Positions 9,242-18,775 of a stretch of 64,000 bases of DNA are shown in pieces; the first letter of the stretch is position 1, and each line of letters starts with the position of its first letter. The notes under the pieces were generated by a model. It was not told the DNA's origin. It did no database searches and saw only the letters and a list, made by a program, of their open reading frames with translations. The DNA is from Paraburkholderia sp. PGU19 (GTDB taxonomy: Bacteria > Pseudomonadota > Gammaproteobacteria > Burkholderiales > Burkholderiaceae): contig NZ_AP023182.1 of assembly GCF_013426915.1 (NCBI RefSeq), positions 620,001 through 684,000 on the forward strand, read 5' to 3'. Position numbers and translations under genes: made by a program.

Positions 9242-9874
9242 ATGAAACTCCATCCGCACGACGTGGAAAAAATCGCCTCCCTGACCCTGGAGCATTACAA
9301 CCTGCGCGCCGAGGATTTCCGCGAAGGAACCCGCGACCACGATGTCAGCCAGAACATCGCCGCACTATTGAGCCATATCGAAGGCGAACCGCCTTTCACG
9401 ATTCTCGATTTTGGCTGCGGGCCCGGGCGCGATCTCAAGGTATTCGCCGCGCTCGGCCATGTCGCGATCGGACTGGACGGCGCCGAGCGCTTCGCCGCGA
9501 TGGCGCGCACCGACACCGGGTGCGACGTGTGGCAACAGGATTTCCTCAAGCTCGATCTGCCGGACGGGCGCTTCGATGGTGTATTCGCCAACGCGTCGCT
9601 GTTTCATGTGCCGAGCCAGGAGTTGCCGCGCGTTTTGCGGCAATTGCTGGCCACGCTGAAGCCCGGCGGCGTGCTGTTCAGTTCCAACCCGCACGGCAGG
9701 AACGAGGAAGGCTGGAATCGCGGCCGCTACGGCGCTTACCACGATCTTCAAACGTGGCGCCGGGTCATGTCGGGCGCCGGGTTCGTCGAACTCGATCACT
9801 ATTACCGGCCGGCGGGCTTGCCGCGTGAGCAGCAGCCGTGGCTGGCCAGCGTGTGGCGCAGGCCCGTATCATGA
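9242..9874 (+). CDS. Class I SAM-dependent methyltransferase
   Basis: A 210-residue cytoplasmic methyltransferase. Motif I is ILDFGCGPGRDLKVF, motif II contains VAIGLDGAERF, the post-motif acidic region DVWQQDFLKLDLPDGRFDGVFAN gives the adenine contact and motif IV, and LKPGGVLFSSNP is motif VI. It belongs to the broad Methyltransf_11/25 group and the acceptor cannot be told. It is divergently arranged with the protease gene, with almost no intergenic space. Confidence 0.88.
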   Translation: MKLHPHDVEKIASLTLEHYNLRAEDFREGTRDHDVSQNIAALLSHIEGEPPFTILDFGCGPGRDLKVFAALGHVAIGLDGAERFAAMARTDTGCDVWQQDFLKLDLPDGRFDGVFANASLFHVPSQELPRVLRQLLATLKPGGVLFSSNPHGRNEEGWNRGRYGAYHDLQTWRRVMSGAGFVELDHYYRPAGLPREQQPWLASVWRRPVS

Positions 9875-10251
9875 CAGACATCGCTTCCGCTTCTGGAACG
9901 GCAACGTTCAGCTCATGTGCCGCACGGTCACGTTGACAACGTGACCACGCCGGTCGTCGACCAGTCGAAACACATTGACGTTGAACCAAGATAAGCTCAC
10001 CTTCGTCGTCGCTGTCTGGTCCTGCGAAAAGCCTCGCTTACATGAACAAAGAGCCGCTCGCTGGAGGCGCGTCACGAGCCGTCTAACTTCAATGGAAAAT
10101 CGGCGTCGGTGTGAGGATGAAAACGAATGTGGGTTGCCTCAAATTGGCTACACGTTACTAATAAAGATTAGTATAACGTAAGAAAAATCCAGTAGCCGGT
10201 TGATCTTGGTGAATGCCGTCTCGCCAGGGGGGCGAACGTCGGACACTCGCT
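9875..10251. other. Convergent intergenic region with a short inverted repeat
   Basis: No gene is supported. Near 10156-10173 there is a small hairpin, TACTAAT and ATTAGTA around AAAG, with extra outer pairing CGTTA/TAACG interrupted by a 2-base bulge. It lies between two convergent genes and could act as a bidirectional terminator, although no long T tract follows. Confidence 0.4.
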
Positions 10252-11850
10252 TCAAGGCTGAACCTCATACGGCTGGAACGAAGAGAGGCGTGGATCGTCC
10301 ACGGCACCACCGACTGTGAAGTGATACAAGCTCTGCCAGGCGTGAGCCTTCACTCCGAGCAGTGTGTGCATTTCGTCGTCAAAAAAGCAACCAACCCCCG
10401 TGGCACGCACTCCGGCGGCTTCGGCTTCGAGATAGAGAACCTGGCCGAGAATGCCACATTCCCAGAAGAGGTGGCGATAACGCCATGGTTGTTTCAGGGC
10501 GATTTCGAATCTCGCGATCATTCCCAGTGCAAAGCAGGAGTCGGCGGCGATATCCTGGTGACAGCAGATCAACTTTGCCACGGCGCGCAAATCGTATGGC
10601 AGTAGAAAATAGAGCGGCAGATAGTCCGGCCCCGTCTTCTTCCACAGCCATTCTGGACGCAGAGACTGTCTGAGAACCGGCAGCGCTCCGGGGTTTCTCA
10701 CGAGCATATACAGACCCGGCTCCAGGCCGTCGACGCGGTGTACAAATAGCGCCGCGTGCACTGCCGCAGGAGATATCAGGGCATTCCACGGCGGCGTGTC
10801 GCGACGTGGCAACAGGCACGCCAGCATGCTGAAAAAAACTGTGTCGGCGATGCGCGTCGCACCATCGAATTTCACCGCGCTGCGACGCTGCCGGGCGATC
10901 TGGGCAAATCGGAGATCAAGGGCGGGCTTCGCGGGCGACTGACGCAGTTCTGGGTTCGGCGAAGTCGGTTCGGGAGTCCGGGCCTTGTGCGTAGCGCGAT
11001 GGATCGAATCGATATCCGGCCACCTCACATGTCCCGAGCTCAGCTGATTTGCGCGTCCGTACCATTGTGCCTTGTCCAAAGCGGTCAGCATGCGCTCAAG
11101 ATCAGGCCGCCATTCAGGATTGCCGATCCAGAGCAAAGCATCCGGCGCCTCAGTTTCAGCGCCCACGAAATCTTCGCTGCGGCCCGATCCAAGCAAGTCG
11201 GCCAGTTCATCATCGGCAGCCGCCTCCACCAGCCGCGTCTGCCAGCCGAGCGCAGTCGCTGCGTAACTCAGCGCAGCGACGACATGGCCGCAATCCTGCT
11301 GGCAGTAGCGCCAGGCACGCATACCGTATTTCCATGCCTCGCGCCAGTGGATCGAGCTTATGCCGACTAGGACACCTCTGTCCGAAAACGCCTCAGTCCA
11401 TCGCAGATCGTCTACTGCGGCGCGATGTTCAAGCGCATGGTCCCGGCTCAGGTAGTGGTAGACACCGGCGGACAAGCCGGGCAGAGCCGGACACAGAAGA
11501 TAGCTCTCGGTCGGATGCAGGTTTCCGCTCGAAGGGTTGCAGCGCAGTGCCCACCGCTGGGCGCCATAGGATTTCCACGCCGACAGGCCGAGCGAGAGTT
11601 CGAACAGAATCGCCAAACTGGTTAGATCGAACGCGTGCGCGGGCGGCAGGGCGCCATAGCGCAGCGCATTGTAGCGTGTAGCCAGTGTGTCCGCGGCTAG
11701 CGGCAGACCTACGCGTGGTGCGCCGTGAAACACCCGGAACGGATCCGGCTGGGTGGTCCAGTCGAGTCTCCCGGGGCCAGGAGCGTAGAAGTTGACGTGG
11801 TGCTTGCTGCGTTCGTGATATTCAAGCAGCGCACGCCTTGACCGGTCCAT
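10252..11850 (-). CDS. SagB-type dehydrogenase with two nitroreductase-fold halves
   Basis: A 532-residue FMN-dependent oxidoreductase related to SagB/ThcOx. In azoline peptide biosynthesis such enzymes oxidise thiazolines and oxazolines to azoles. The N-terminal half has YHERSKH, LSAWKSYGAQRWALRCNPSSGNLHPTE (flavin-contact region with SGNLHP) and GVYHYLSRDH; the second half has QRRSAVKFDG and a C-terminal GVRATGVGCFFDDE segment. Length fits a tandem form. The start is preceded by GAGGGGGG. No YcaO cyclase or precursor peptide gene is found nearby, so a role in a ribosomal peptide pathway is not supported by context. Confidence 0.82.
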   Translation of the reverse strand: MDRSRRALLEYHERSKHHVNFYAPGPGRLDWTTQPDPFRVFHGAPRVGLPLAADTLATRYNALRYGALPPAHAFDLTSLAILFELSLGLSAWKSYGAQRWALRCNPSSGNLHPTESYLLCPALPGLSAGVYHYLSRDHALEHRAAVDDLRWTEAFSDRGVLVGISSIHWREAWKYGMRAWRYCQQDCGHVVAALSYAATALGWQTRLVEAAADDELADLLGSGRSEDFVGAETEAPDALLWIGNPEWRPDLERMLTALDKAQWYGRANQLSSGHVRWPDIDSIHRATHKARTPEPTSPNPELRQSPAKPALDLRFAQIARQRRSAVKFDGATRIADTVFFSMLACLLPRRDTPPWNALISPAAVHAALFVHRVDGLEPGLYMLVRNPGALPVLRQSLRPEWLWKKTGPDYLPLYFLLPYDLRAVAKLICCHQDIAADSCFALGMIARFEIALKQPWRYRHLFWECGILGQVLYLEAEAAGVRATGVGCFFDDEMHTLLGVKAHAWQSLYHFTVGGAVDDPRLSSFQPYEVQP

Positions 11851-12167
11851 GTTCCCCCCTCAGGATTCCCCGCACATGCGGCTAAACAAAACCAGCTGGC
11901 TGGACGTTGGGGCGCGATCTCATTCAGGTCGTGGAAGCAGAGCGCGCTTCGGCAAACTGCTGTTGCCTTTGGCGCCCACTGTACCGCGGCTGGCACTCGT
12001 GTTGTCTCCACGCAAGCTCGCGGATGTTTTCAGCGCACAAGTCAGCTTTCAGGTTTCTTCAAAGGCATTCGGGCTGCAGACTTCGAAAACTCGTGGCCAT
12101 CCCAGGTCAGCCGCCATTCGTTACCCATCGAAATCGTGCCCCGTTGCGTTGCACGATGACGGGACGC
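11851..12167. other. Intergenic stretch upstream of the SagB-like gene
   Basis: Should hold the promoter of the SagB-like gene; I see no clear palindrome or conserved promoter elements. Confidence 0.3.
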
Positions 12168-13037
12168 TCACAAACGGCTCAGCAGTTCTGTCTTCTTGGC
12201 GGCGAACTCCTCATCGCTGAGAATCCCCTTCGCGTGCAGTGCGGCGAGCTTCTCTATGGTGGCGAACACGTCTGCCTCGCGGGCGACCGACTGAGTGCTG
12301 ACGGGCTCCTCCTGCACCGGCGGCGACGTCGGCTGCGGAACCCCACCCAACGAGACAACCGGCAGGCTGGCGACAGCAACGAGGCCGTGCTGGCTCGCAA
12401 ATGTGAGGGACGCGCCGCGGGACTGCTGCTGTGAGAAGCCGCTGATCTGGTGATCGAGCGTATCGTAGACCGTCACCTTGCCGTTCACTTCGATCGCCAG
12501 GCGCCGGGGTGGTGCGAAGTACGCATAGCGGACGTCGTTCTGCGCCCCGGTTGTGCTGGGCCGCCCCAGATCAGCGGGCCACCAGTCGCCAGAGGTGCCG
12601 GGCTCGGGCGGAACGAACAGACTTACCGGTCCGACTGGTCCGGCTGCAGTCTGCTGCTCGTTGCTGCCACCGTAACCAGCGCTCTGCTGTTGTTGCTGGC
12701 CGCCGCCGTGGTTGCCCTGCTGCCGGGTACCCTGGTTCTGCGACTGGAAGCTGCCGCTGCGAATCAGGTCGGGCTGGTTTGCCACCAGGAGGGAAAGCTC
12801 AGAACAGAGCCCGTCGACCCGACCCATCAGGTAGTGGTTGAACATGTCGGAGACCATGGTCATTCCTCCCTGCATCCACTGGCCGGAGCCGCCAAATTCG
12901 GGGTGATTGAACTGGGCCATGCTCCCGTTACCGCGAATCACGGACTCCAGCATGCTCATCACTGCATCCGTGCTGAACCGATGTCGCTGGGCTACTTCTT
13001 CGATCAATTGCTGGCCGGCGGGGGTGAGTTTTCGCAT
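12168..13037 (-). CDS. SHOCT-domain protein with Q/G-rich linker
   Basis: A 289-residue protein. The N-terminal 110 residues are helical (RKLTPAGQQLIEEVAQRHRFS...), then comes a glutamine- and glycine-rich low-complexity linker, a central part with PGTSGDWWPADLG and RYAYFAPPRRLAIEVNGKVTVYDT, and a C-terminal SHOCT motif (IEKLAALHAKGILSDEEF followed by KKTELL). SHOCT is a short oligomerisation module at protein ends. Function is unknown. I start at 13037, where GAGTGG lies upstream; the frame extends to 13127 without a better signal. Confidence 0.75.
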   Translation of the reverse strand: MRKLTPAGQQLIEEVAQRHRFSTDAVMSMLESVIRGNGSMAQFNHPEFGGSGQWMQGGMTMVSDMFNHYLMGRVDGLCSELSLLVANQPDLIRSGSFQSQNQGTRQQGNHGGGQQQQQSAGYGGSNEQQTAAGPVGPVSLFVPPEPGTSGDWWPADLGRPSTTGAQNDVRYAYFAPPRRLAIEVNGKVTVYDTLDHQISGFSQQQSRGASLTFASQHGLVAVASLPVVSLGGVPQPTSPPVQEEPVSTQSVAREADVFATIEKLAALHAKGILSDEEFAAKKTELLSRL

Positions 13038-13127
13038 GGTGATCCACTCATAGTTTCTCGTGTTGCCTCCCGGGATGATGTTACTCCCGGGCAATTGCCA
13101 CTGCCGTTCGCCAATCGTGCCTCGCAT

Positions 13128-13724
13128 TCAACCGATTTTTTCGAACGCGGCTTTGTACAGGGTTCGCTTCGGCTCGGCAAACACTCGCCGCACCATCGGT
13201 TCGAAGAACTCTAATGGCAACGTTTCCGCATCCGGATCGAAGGCCGCCGCGTCATATTTCTCACAGAAATGCGCGGTACGTTTGAACAACTCCGGCACGT
13301 CGCGATAGTTATCGCGCAGATTGCGGTCCATACCCATGTGATGGAAGAAGTAATACCCCTGGAAGATCCCATGGTGCTTGACCATCCAGTGATTTTCCGC
13401 GCTGACGAATGGCTCCAGCAGCACGGCGGCAACGTCGGCATGGTTGTAACTTCCCAGCGTATCGCCAATATCGTGCAGCAGCGCGCAGACCACGTATTCC
13501 TCGTCCTGGCTGTCGCGATGCGCCAGCGTGGCGGTCTGCAAGCTGTGCGTCAGACGATCAACAGGAAATCCGCCGAAGTCACCATTCAGCAAGCGCAGAT
13601 GGTCCAGTAGGCGGCCAGGCAGTCTTTTGGCAAATGGTCCAACCTCATTGCCAATGATCGCCCAATCCTGTTCGGTACCTTCGCGCATATGGCGGAACGC
13701 GGCGCGCTGTTCATTATGTTCCAT
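13128..13724 (-). CDS. HD-domain protein, possible diiron oxygenase or phosphohydrolase
   Basis: A 198-residue cytoplasmic protein with a metal-binding HD domain: His in LTHSLQTATLAHRD, the HD pair in ALLHDIGDTLG, His in YNHADVAA, and further His residues in MVKHHGIFQGYYFFHH. The extra histidines are reminiscent of mixed-valence diiron oxygenases such as PhnZ, although a hydrolase role is equally possible. Start at 13724 with AAGGAG upstream; the frame to 13904 runs through the promoter region. It is divergent from a LysR gene that probably regulates it. Confidence 0.78.
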   Translation of the reverse strand: MEHNEQRAAFRHMREGTEQDWAIIGNEVGPFAKRLPGRLLDHLRLLNGDFGGFPVDRLTHSLQTATLAHRDSQDEEYVVCALLHDIGDTLGSYNHADVAAVLLEPFVSAENHWMVKHHGIFQGYYFFHHMGMDRNLRDNYRDVPELFKRTAHFCEKYDAAAFDPDAETLPLEFFEPMVRRVFAEPKRTLYKAAFEKIG

Positions 13725-13781
13725 GGGACTACTCCTTCTCGATGATAGGAACTTCATTATTTGAGCGAAGGCGATATAAAA

Positions 13782-13794
13782 TCCAATAACTGGA
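13782..13794. promoter_or_regulatory. LysR-type T-N11-A box
   Basis: TCCAATAACTGGA has TCCA/TGGA arms and fits the T-N11-A pattern of LysR binding sites. It is in the divergent space between the HD-domain and LysR genes, about 30 bases before the LysR start. A partial direct copy (TCCATAACTCCA) follows a few bases downstream. Confidence 0.5.
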
Positions 13795-13824
13795 AAGTCA
13801 AGATCCATAACTCCAGGGAATGGC

Positions 13825-14718
13825 ATGATTGATGGTGACCTTACATACTTCCTGACCATTGCAAGTGCCGGTACGCTGGCGCGCGCCGCCGAACAGCTTG
13901 GCATTTCTCAGCCGGCCGTGACCAAGGCCATACAGCGTTTGGAGCGCAAGGTTGGAGTAACGTTGGTCGAGCGCACCGCACGCGGCTCTGTATTGACCGA
14001 GGCGGGAAAAATATTCCATACACGGGTGTTGGGCGTGTCCATGCAACTCGATAGTGCGCTGGAGGAAGCGCGCGATATTGGTGGAGGACACGCGGGCCTG
14101 CTGCGCATCGGTGCGACGCCGGCCACCACTAGTTTCGCGCTGCGCTCGCTGTTCCCAACGCTGCTGGTGGAGCGGCCCGCCGCGCGGGTCAATGTGACGA
14201 CAGCGTTTAGCGACACGCTATTGGACGCGATCGACAACCGTGAAGTGGAACTGGCCGTATGTCCCTTGCCCGACACATTGGATGCTTCCATGGCCAAGGA
14301 GGTTCTCTATGACGATCACTACAGCTTGATGGTTAGCACTACAAATCCTCTGGCTGAGCGGGAATCGGTCACGCTTCACGATCTGGCGGAGTGCTCATGG
14401 GCCGCGTCAAGTCGACAGGAATCTGCACGCGCGCAGCTCGAGCAAGCCTTTGCAAAACAGGGCTACCCACGAATGCGCATCGTGGCCGAGGCCAATAGTT
14501 TGGCCGCCTTGATTCTTGTCGTATCCACTACACGGCTGGTCAGCTTGATCAATGCACGCAGCTTCGACCTTGGCCCCCTACCGTGCGACATAGCTGTACG
14601 CCCAATCCAGTTCGACGGCTTGCTGCGTCAAGTCGGACTGGTACGAAGGGCCGGTTACCTATCTCCGATCGCCGAACGCGCGCAGCAGATTTTGCGCAAC
14701 GCAGCGCGGGGGTTGTAA
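13825..14718 (+). CDS. LysR-family transcriptional regulator
   Basis: A 297-residue LysR regulator with N-terminal helix-turn-helix FLTIASAGTLARAAEQLGISQPAVTKAIQRLERKVG and VERTARGSVLTEAG, followed by a co-inducer domain (LLRIGATPATTS, VELAVCPLPD). The divergent HD-domain gene and the T-N11-A box between them suggest a regulator-target pair. Confidence 0.9.
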   Translation: MIDGDLTYFLTIASAGTLARAAEQLGISQPAVTKAIQRLERKVGVTLVERTARGSVLTEAGKIFHTRVLGVSMQLDSALEEARDIGGGHAGLLRIGATPATTSFALRSLFPTLLVERPAARVNVTTAFSDTLLDAIDNREVELAVCPLPDTLDASMAKEVLYDDHYSLMVSTTNPLAERESVTLHDLAECSWAASSRQESARAQLEQAFAKQGYPRMRIVAEANSLAALILVVSTTRLVSLINARSFDLGPLPCDIAVRPIQFDGLLRQVGLVRRAGYLSPIAERAQQILRNAARGL

Positions 14719-14740
14719 GCCTATACGCCTCGAATCCCAA

Positions 14741-14989
14741 CTAGCAGCTCACGTCGAACACAAACCGTCCAAGCCGGCCGCTCGAATGGCAGTTGTAACC
14801 CGTGAACCTGCCGTCGAAGTCGCGCCGGGTCGAAGGCGGGTTGGGGTTGCATTTTGCCGACTGCTTGGGACTGCAGTCGGCCAACTGCAGCCGGTCGCCT
14901 TTGTGCCAAGAGCGCCATTCAAGCGACGGCTCCTCATCAAACAACGGACACCGTGCTGCGTTCGAGTTCGCGCAGGAAGCACATGACAA
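14741..14989 (-). CDS. Possible small cysteine-rich protein
   Basis: A minus-strand frame encodes about 82 residues with seven cysteines (SCASCANSNAARCPLF, ADCSPKQSAKC, TGYNCHS, VSC at the end). A TTG at 14989 lies after AAGGAG, and an ATG at 15031 also exists. The CxxCxN...C spacing and amino acid composition look more protein-like than the shadow frames around it, but I recognise no family. Confidence 0.35.
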   Translation of the reverse strand: MSCASCANSNAARCPLFDEEPSLEWRSWHKGDRLQLADCSPKQSAKCNPNPPSTRRDFDGRFTGYNCHSSGRLGRFVFDVSC

Positions 14990-15130
14990 AGCGGCGATAT
15001 CTCCTTGCAGACGTGGAGAAGCTCGTTCCATAGTCTTGTTCACAGTCGACCAACGAGGTCTACTATTCGAAGGGCGCGCGAGGTCGCGCGTCGATCTGGA
15101 AGAGCCAGTCGAATACCGCATTTCACCCCG

Positions 15131-16632
15131 TCAGCCAACCGTCAACACCTTCGTGGCAAACAGCACAGCAGCGATGACTGCCACGACGCAGAGTATGCCT
15201 GCAGCCACCCTTCCATTCGGGTGAAGGCCGGCGCGCTCCGATCCCTTTCGCGCTGCGCGTACCAGAAGACGGGAATCCCGATAACGAAAAAAATGGTCGA
15301 CAGCAGCAGATATTTCGGACCGGCGGCATATAGAAGCCATGCGGCGTAAAGCGTAGCCAGGATACCCGTCCACAGCGAGGCGCGTCTTCTCTCACCCTCG
15401 TGTATCTTGAATGTCTTTTGGGCAGCGCACTTCCACAGGAACGCTGCGCTCGCGAGATACGGCGGCAGTATGGTGACGCCTGCGACACTGATCAGCCAGA
15501 TCCACGCATCGTTTGCGAACAGCACGACGAACATCATCGCCTGCATGACGATGCTGGACATCCAGAGCGACGGCGCCGCAGCCTGATTTTGGTTTTCCCG
15601 GGACAAAAAGCGCGGGAATACGTTTTCCTTCGCAGCTGCGAAGGGCAGCTCCGCGACAAGGATCGTCCACGCCAGCCAGCAGCTCAGGACCGAAAAAAGC
15701 ACCGAGACCACGACGAAGACCGCGCCCCAGTGGCCAACAAGGTTCTCCAGCATGTAGGCCGCCGACGGGTTTTGAAGCTTGGCTAGCCCGGTTTGGTGCA
15801 ACACGCCGAACGGTAGCGCCGACAGCAGGAAATAGAGCGTCGTGCATACCGCAAGACCGACGAAGGTGGCCGTACCCACCTGGTGCGGGTCGCGGGCGCG
15901 GTCAGAGACGACCACGGCGCCCTCTATGCCGATGAATACCCAGAGCGTGACAAGCATGGTGCTCTTCACCTGGGCGAGCGTGCTACCGAGGTGCTGTTGT
16001 TGGCCCCAGACATCGTAGGAAAACTGCATTTTCTGGAAGAAAAGCGCCATGATCACGACGCCGACCGACAGTGTGACGATATTGACCACGCTCGCCAGGG
16101 TATTGAGCATTGCTGTGCGCTTGACGCCGGAAAGCACCATGAAATGCATAGCCCATATCAGCACCGATCCGCCCAGGATCGACTGCCAGTTTTTGCCGTC
16201 GAAGACCGGGAAGAAGTATCCCAGTGTCTGCATGATCAGGACAGCAAAGGCAACATTGCCGAAGGCCGAACTCAACCAGTAGCCCCACGCCATCTCGAAG
16301 CCGGCAAATCTGCCAAAGCCTTCGCGTGCGTATGAGTAGATTCCCGACTTGAGATCGGCCCGCTGGTCCGCGAGCGTCCGAAACGAGTTGGACAGAAAGA
16401 ACATGCCGACCAGCGTAATGCCCCATGCAACCGTAATGGCGCCAAGGCCCGCGCCAGCGGCCATGTTTTGCGGCAAATTGAACGCGCCGCCGCCAATCAT
16501 CGAGCCGACAACGATGCCGCTCAGTAGCAGGAGGCCCAACCTCCGTCTGTCCGGTTGACCTGTCGATGTAGCAGGCTTGCTCTCTGTTGGCGTTGGGGAT
16601 GCCGGGGCCGTCCCGGCTGCAGGTCGAGCCAT
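15131..16632 (-). CDS. arcD: Basic amino acid/polyamine antiporter (ArcD/YdgI type), interrupted by one frameshift
   Basis: An inner-membrane APA-family exchanger, probably arginine/ornithine. Motifs include SGIVVGSMIGGGAFNLPQNM in the first helix, SGIYSYAREGFG, and LWVFIGIEGAVVVSDRARD. The start is 16632, with CGGAGTAACG upstream; the frame extends beyond it without homology. Near 15208-15210 the frame breaks: the uninterrupted frame ends at 15142 with an unrelated tail, while the other frame supplies the expected last membrane helix (GILCVVAVIAAVLFATKVL) ending at 15131. Adding one G to the GGG on the coding strand restores a 500-residue protein, as in E. coli YdgI. No arcABC genes accompany it here. 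Confidence 0.85.
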
Positions 16633-17074
16633 TTTCGTTACTCCGGGAATGTAAGGCTTGGCGCGTGCGCTCAGCCGGACCATCAATGCAGATTGCGCGC
16701 CCAGCGCAGAATGCAATTGACGCAGATCAAACTTGTTTGCCGCTGTCCGTTGCCGCCGTGGGCAAGCCTGGTTCGGGGTAGTCGAATTCGAGCGGCTGGA
16801 CCAGCGGACATGCGACCGGCCATCACGTACGGTAAATGTTCGTTGGACTTTGAGAGCGGCCGTTGCCGTCGCGGAGAGCCGAATGACGGGAACGGGTCGA
16901 CTGCTGCCCGATACGGAAGCATCATCGATCGCGCTTACCGCCACCTCATCGTCGGCCCGGGTACGGCCATGAGTGGACCTTGAATGCACCAACGCTTCCC
17001 GCTACAAATCGCCCATTCTGAGCGCCCGAGTCAGCGGAACCAGTCTGCCGCCAATGTTCCCCCGGATTGACGAA
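16633..17074. other. Region upstream of the ArcD-type gene
   Basis: Contains the start-proximal control region of the antiporter gene. The minus frame stays open through much of it, but codons before 16632 show no homology to the transporter family. No clear operator was found. Confidence 0.3.
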
Positions 17075-17791
17075 TCAAGCGTCGCCTTTCCTGTCGGAAT
17101 CACTCGTGCCGACCTTCCGCAATACGCTGAAATTGTCTATCAGGATGTGCAGGCTGAGAAGGAGAACCCAGATCGGGAAAACAAGCACGATCCAATCTAT
17201 GTAGCGGCCAGCAAAGAACAAAGCGAGCGCGGTGGCGTATCCAATATACGCAATCCAGCGCGATACAAAACCCGTATGAAGAGCAAGTGTACTGGTGGCC
17301 GTCGTGAATACTGCGGCCATGCGGACCGCGTAAACATTCATGGCTTCGTTGGCAAACTCTCGCGCGACGGTGAACGTGACCGAACCGGGAAGTCGTTCGA
17401 ACCCAACTCGATACGCGGCCACAATCCCTCCGAAGAATGCCGCAGCGGCAAACAACATTGCCAGGAACAGGAGGCCACTCCCCAGGAACACCGTGGCAAA
17501 GAAGCGATCCTCGTAGTCTCCGAGACGATCCCGCAGCACGCCAATGAACCAGAGAAAGGCAATGCCAGCAAACGGTACTAGATTGAGCGCAACAGCTAAC
17601 GTACCCGAACTTTCTCGAAGCCACTGGCCCGCTTCTATAGGACCCACCGGAACAGAACGCCGCAGAATCAGAAGGCCGGTAATCAGTAACAAAGAAAATA
17701 AGATGCCCGCGACGGCAGCAGCACGGGGGGCTCTCAGCCGCTCGCCCGGGTCGATCCACTGAGGTCCCGAGTCCTTCGTTGAGGGATTCAT
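17075..17791 (-). CDS. Multi-pass membrane protein of unknown function
   Basis: A 238-residue inner-membrane protein with about six hydrophobic segments (AAAVAGILFSLLLITGLLIL; LAVALNLVPFAGIAFLWFIG; ATVFLGSGLLFLAMLFAAAA; two around AVFTTATSTLALHTGFVSRW and YIGYATALALFFAG; and IVLVFPIWVLLLSLHILI). Soluble loops are short. GGAGGA precedes the ATG at 17791. The family is common in proteobacteria and actinobacteria as a hypothetical membrane protein; I cannot assign a role. Confidence 0.72.
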   Translation of the reverse strand: MNPSTKDSGPQWIDPGERLRAPRAAAVAGILFSLLLITGLLILRRSVPVGPIEAGQWLRESSGTLAVALNLVPFAGIAFLWFIGVLRDRLGDYEDRFFATVFLGSGLLFLAMLFAAAAFFGGIVAAYRVGFERLPGSVTFTVAREFANEAMNVYAVRMAAVFTTATSTLALHTGFVSRWIAYIGYATALALFFAGRYIDWIVLVFPIWVLLLSLHILIDNFSVLRKVGTSDSDRKGDA

Positions 17792-18385
17792 GTTCAGCGT
17801 CCTCCGTACCTGCCGTGATCTGTGCTGGAACATTGTTCATGCCAGGCCACGCGGCGGTCAACTTGAAGTCTTGACAGGGATCGATTTAACGAGGCGGCAA
17901 TTCAGGCGCGCTGTGAAACACTCGTGAGGACCGTTACCTGCGATTTGCTTCAATGCTGAGGTGCCGGCTTCTATTCCACCCGTAAGATCGATCATGGCGT
18001 GAGGCACCGAGGCGCAGCGTCGGACATTGCAGGCGTGACCTCAGATCCCTCGCACCGCCGGATATGCCGCCACCTCCCCGTGCGTCAAGATGAGCAGCAG
18101 GCCTATCCCCGCGACCTGCAACATTGCGAGTCAGTCTCTCATATCTGGCGGCAATCGGACGCTCGCCGATTCTTTCCAGGTGGCTCATGTGGGTCAAAAA
18201 TCGCCCGTCGTCCGTCGCGGCCGCAACGGTGCGTGTCACTATTCTGCGTGTTGCGCAGCGCCAATCTCAAAGCGGCCGAGCGAGCAGAACCAGCGTGGGG
18301 CGGGACGCGCCGTGCCGCGCGACCGTTGCTGGACGTAGTGCATTAGCGCGATCGCCGTCGGGAGGGGTTTTTCGCCTTGGTTTAG
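17792..18385. other. Long intergenic stretch, nothing recognisable
   Basis: Nearly 600 bases without a supported gene. Frames present are short, arginine-rich and shadow-like. Confidence 0.35.
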
Positions 18386-18775
18386 CTAAACGAGTAACTG
18401 ATGACGGGGCGAGCGATGGGACCGTGTTGGCAGGTAGGGGCCGCGTCTTGCCGGGCGCTCAGTAATTGAATCCCAGATTCTAAGTGAGGCAGGCGAGACG
18501 ATCGTGAGCGAACCTGCTCCCGATGATGTGCCTTTCACGCCACCGTATCCTGTTGTGCCATTCCTCGCAGCCACGCCCGCTTCAGCTGCCTGAATATCTT
18601 GCGGGTAGTTTATGTCCTCGCCTGTTGAGGGGCTATAGCCAGCTTGCTCGAGTTGCTGAAGTTCGGCGCGCACCTGGCCGCGTGTGAGGGGCGCTTGCGT
18701 ATCCGATTAGGCGAATGCCGCGACTGATACCGCAAAGGCGGAAGTAGCGACGACTGCGTAAACAACCGATTTCAC
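18386..18775 (-). pseudogene. Broken DUF4148 gene with in-frame stop at the signal peptide
   Basis: A paralogue of the gene at 7592-7885. GTG at 18775, preceded by AGGAG, begins a good signal peptide (KSVVYAVVATSAFAVSVAAFA), but the next codon is TAA at 18707-18709 where the intact copy has CAA (Gln). The frame then continues with the DUF4148 core RAELQQLEQAGYSPSTG and NYPQDIQAAEAG, and the last 40 residues diverge from the intact copy. A single C-to-T change would explain the stop. Confidence 0.8.

Noticed and set aside
12450..13214. 254-codon plus-strand open frame
   Set aside because: Antisense to the SHOCT-domain gene and crossing into the HD-domain gene; composition is shadow-like.
16633..16992. 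N-terminal extension of the ArcD-type protein by 120 residues
   Set aside because: The extension has no homology or hydrophobic pattern, and a good ribosome site precedes ATG 16632.
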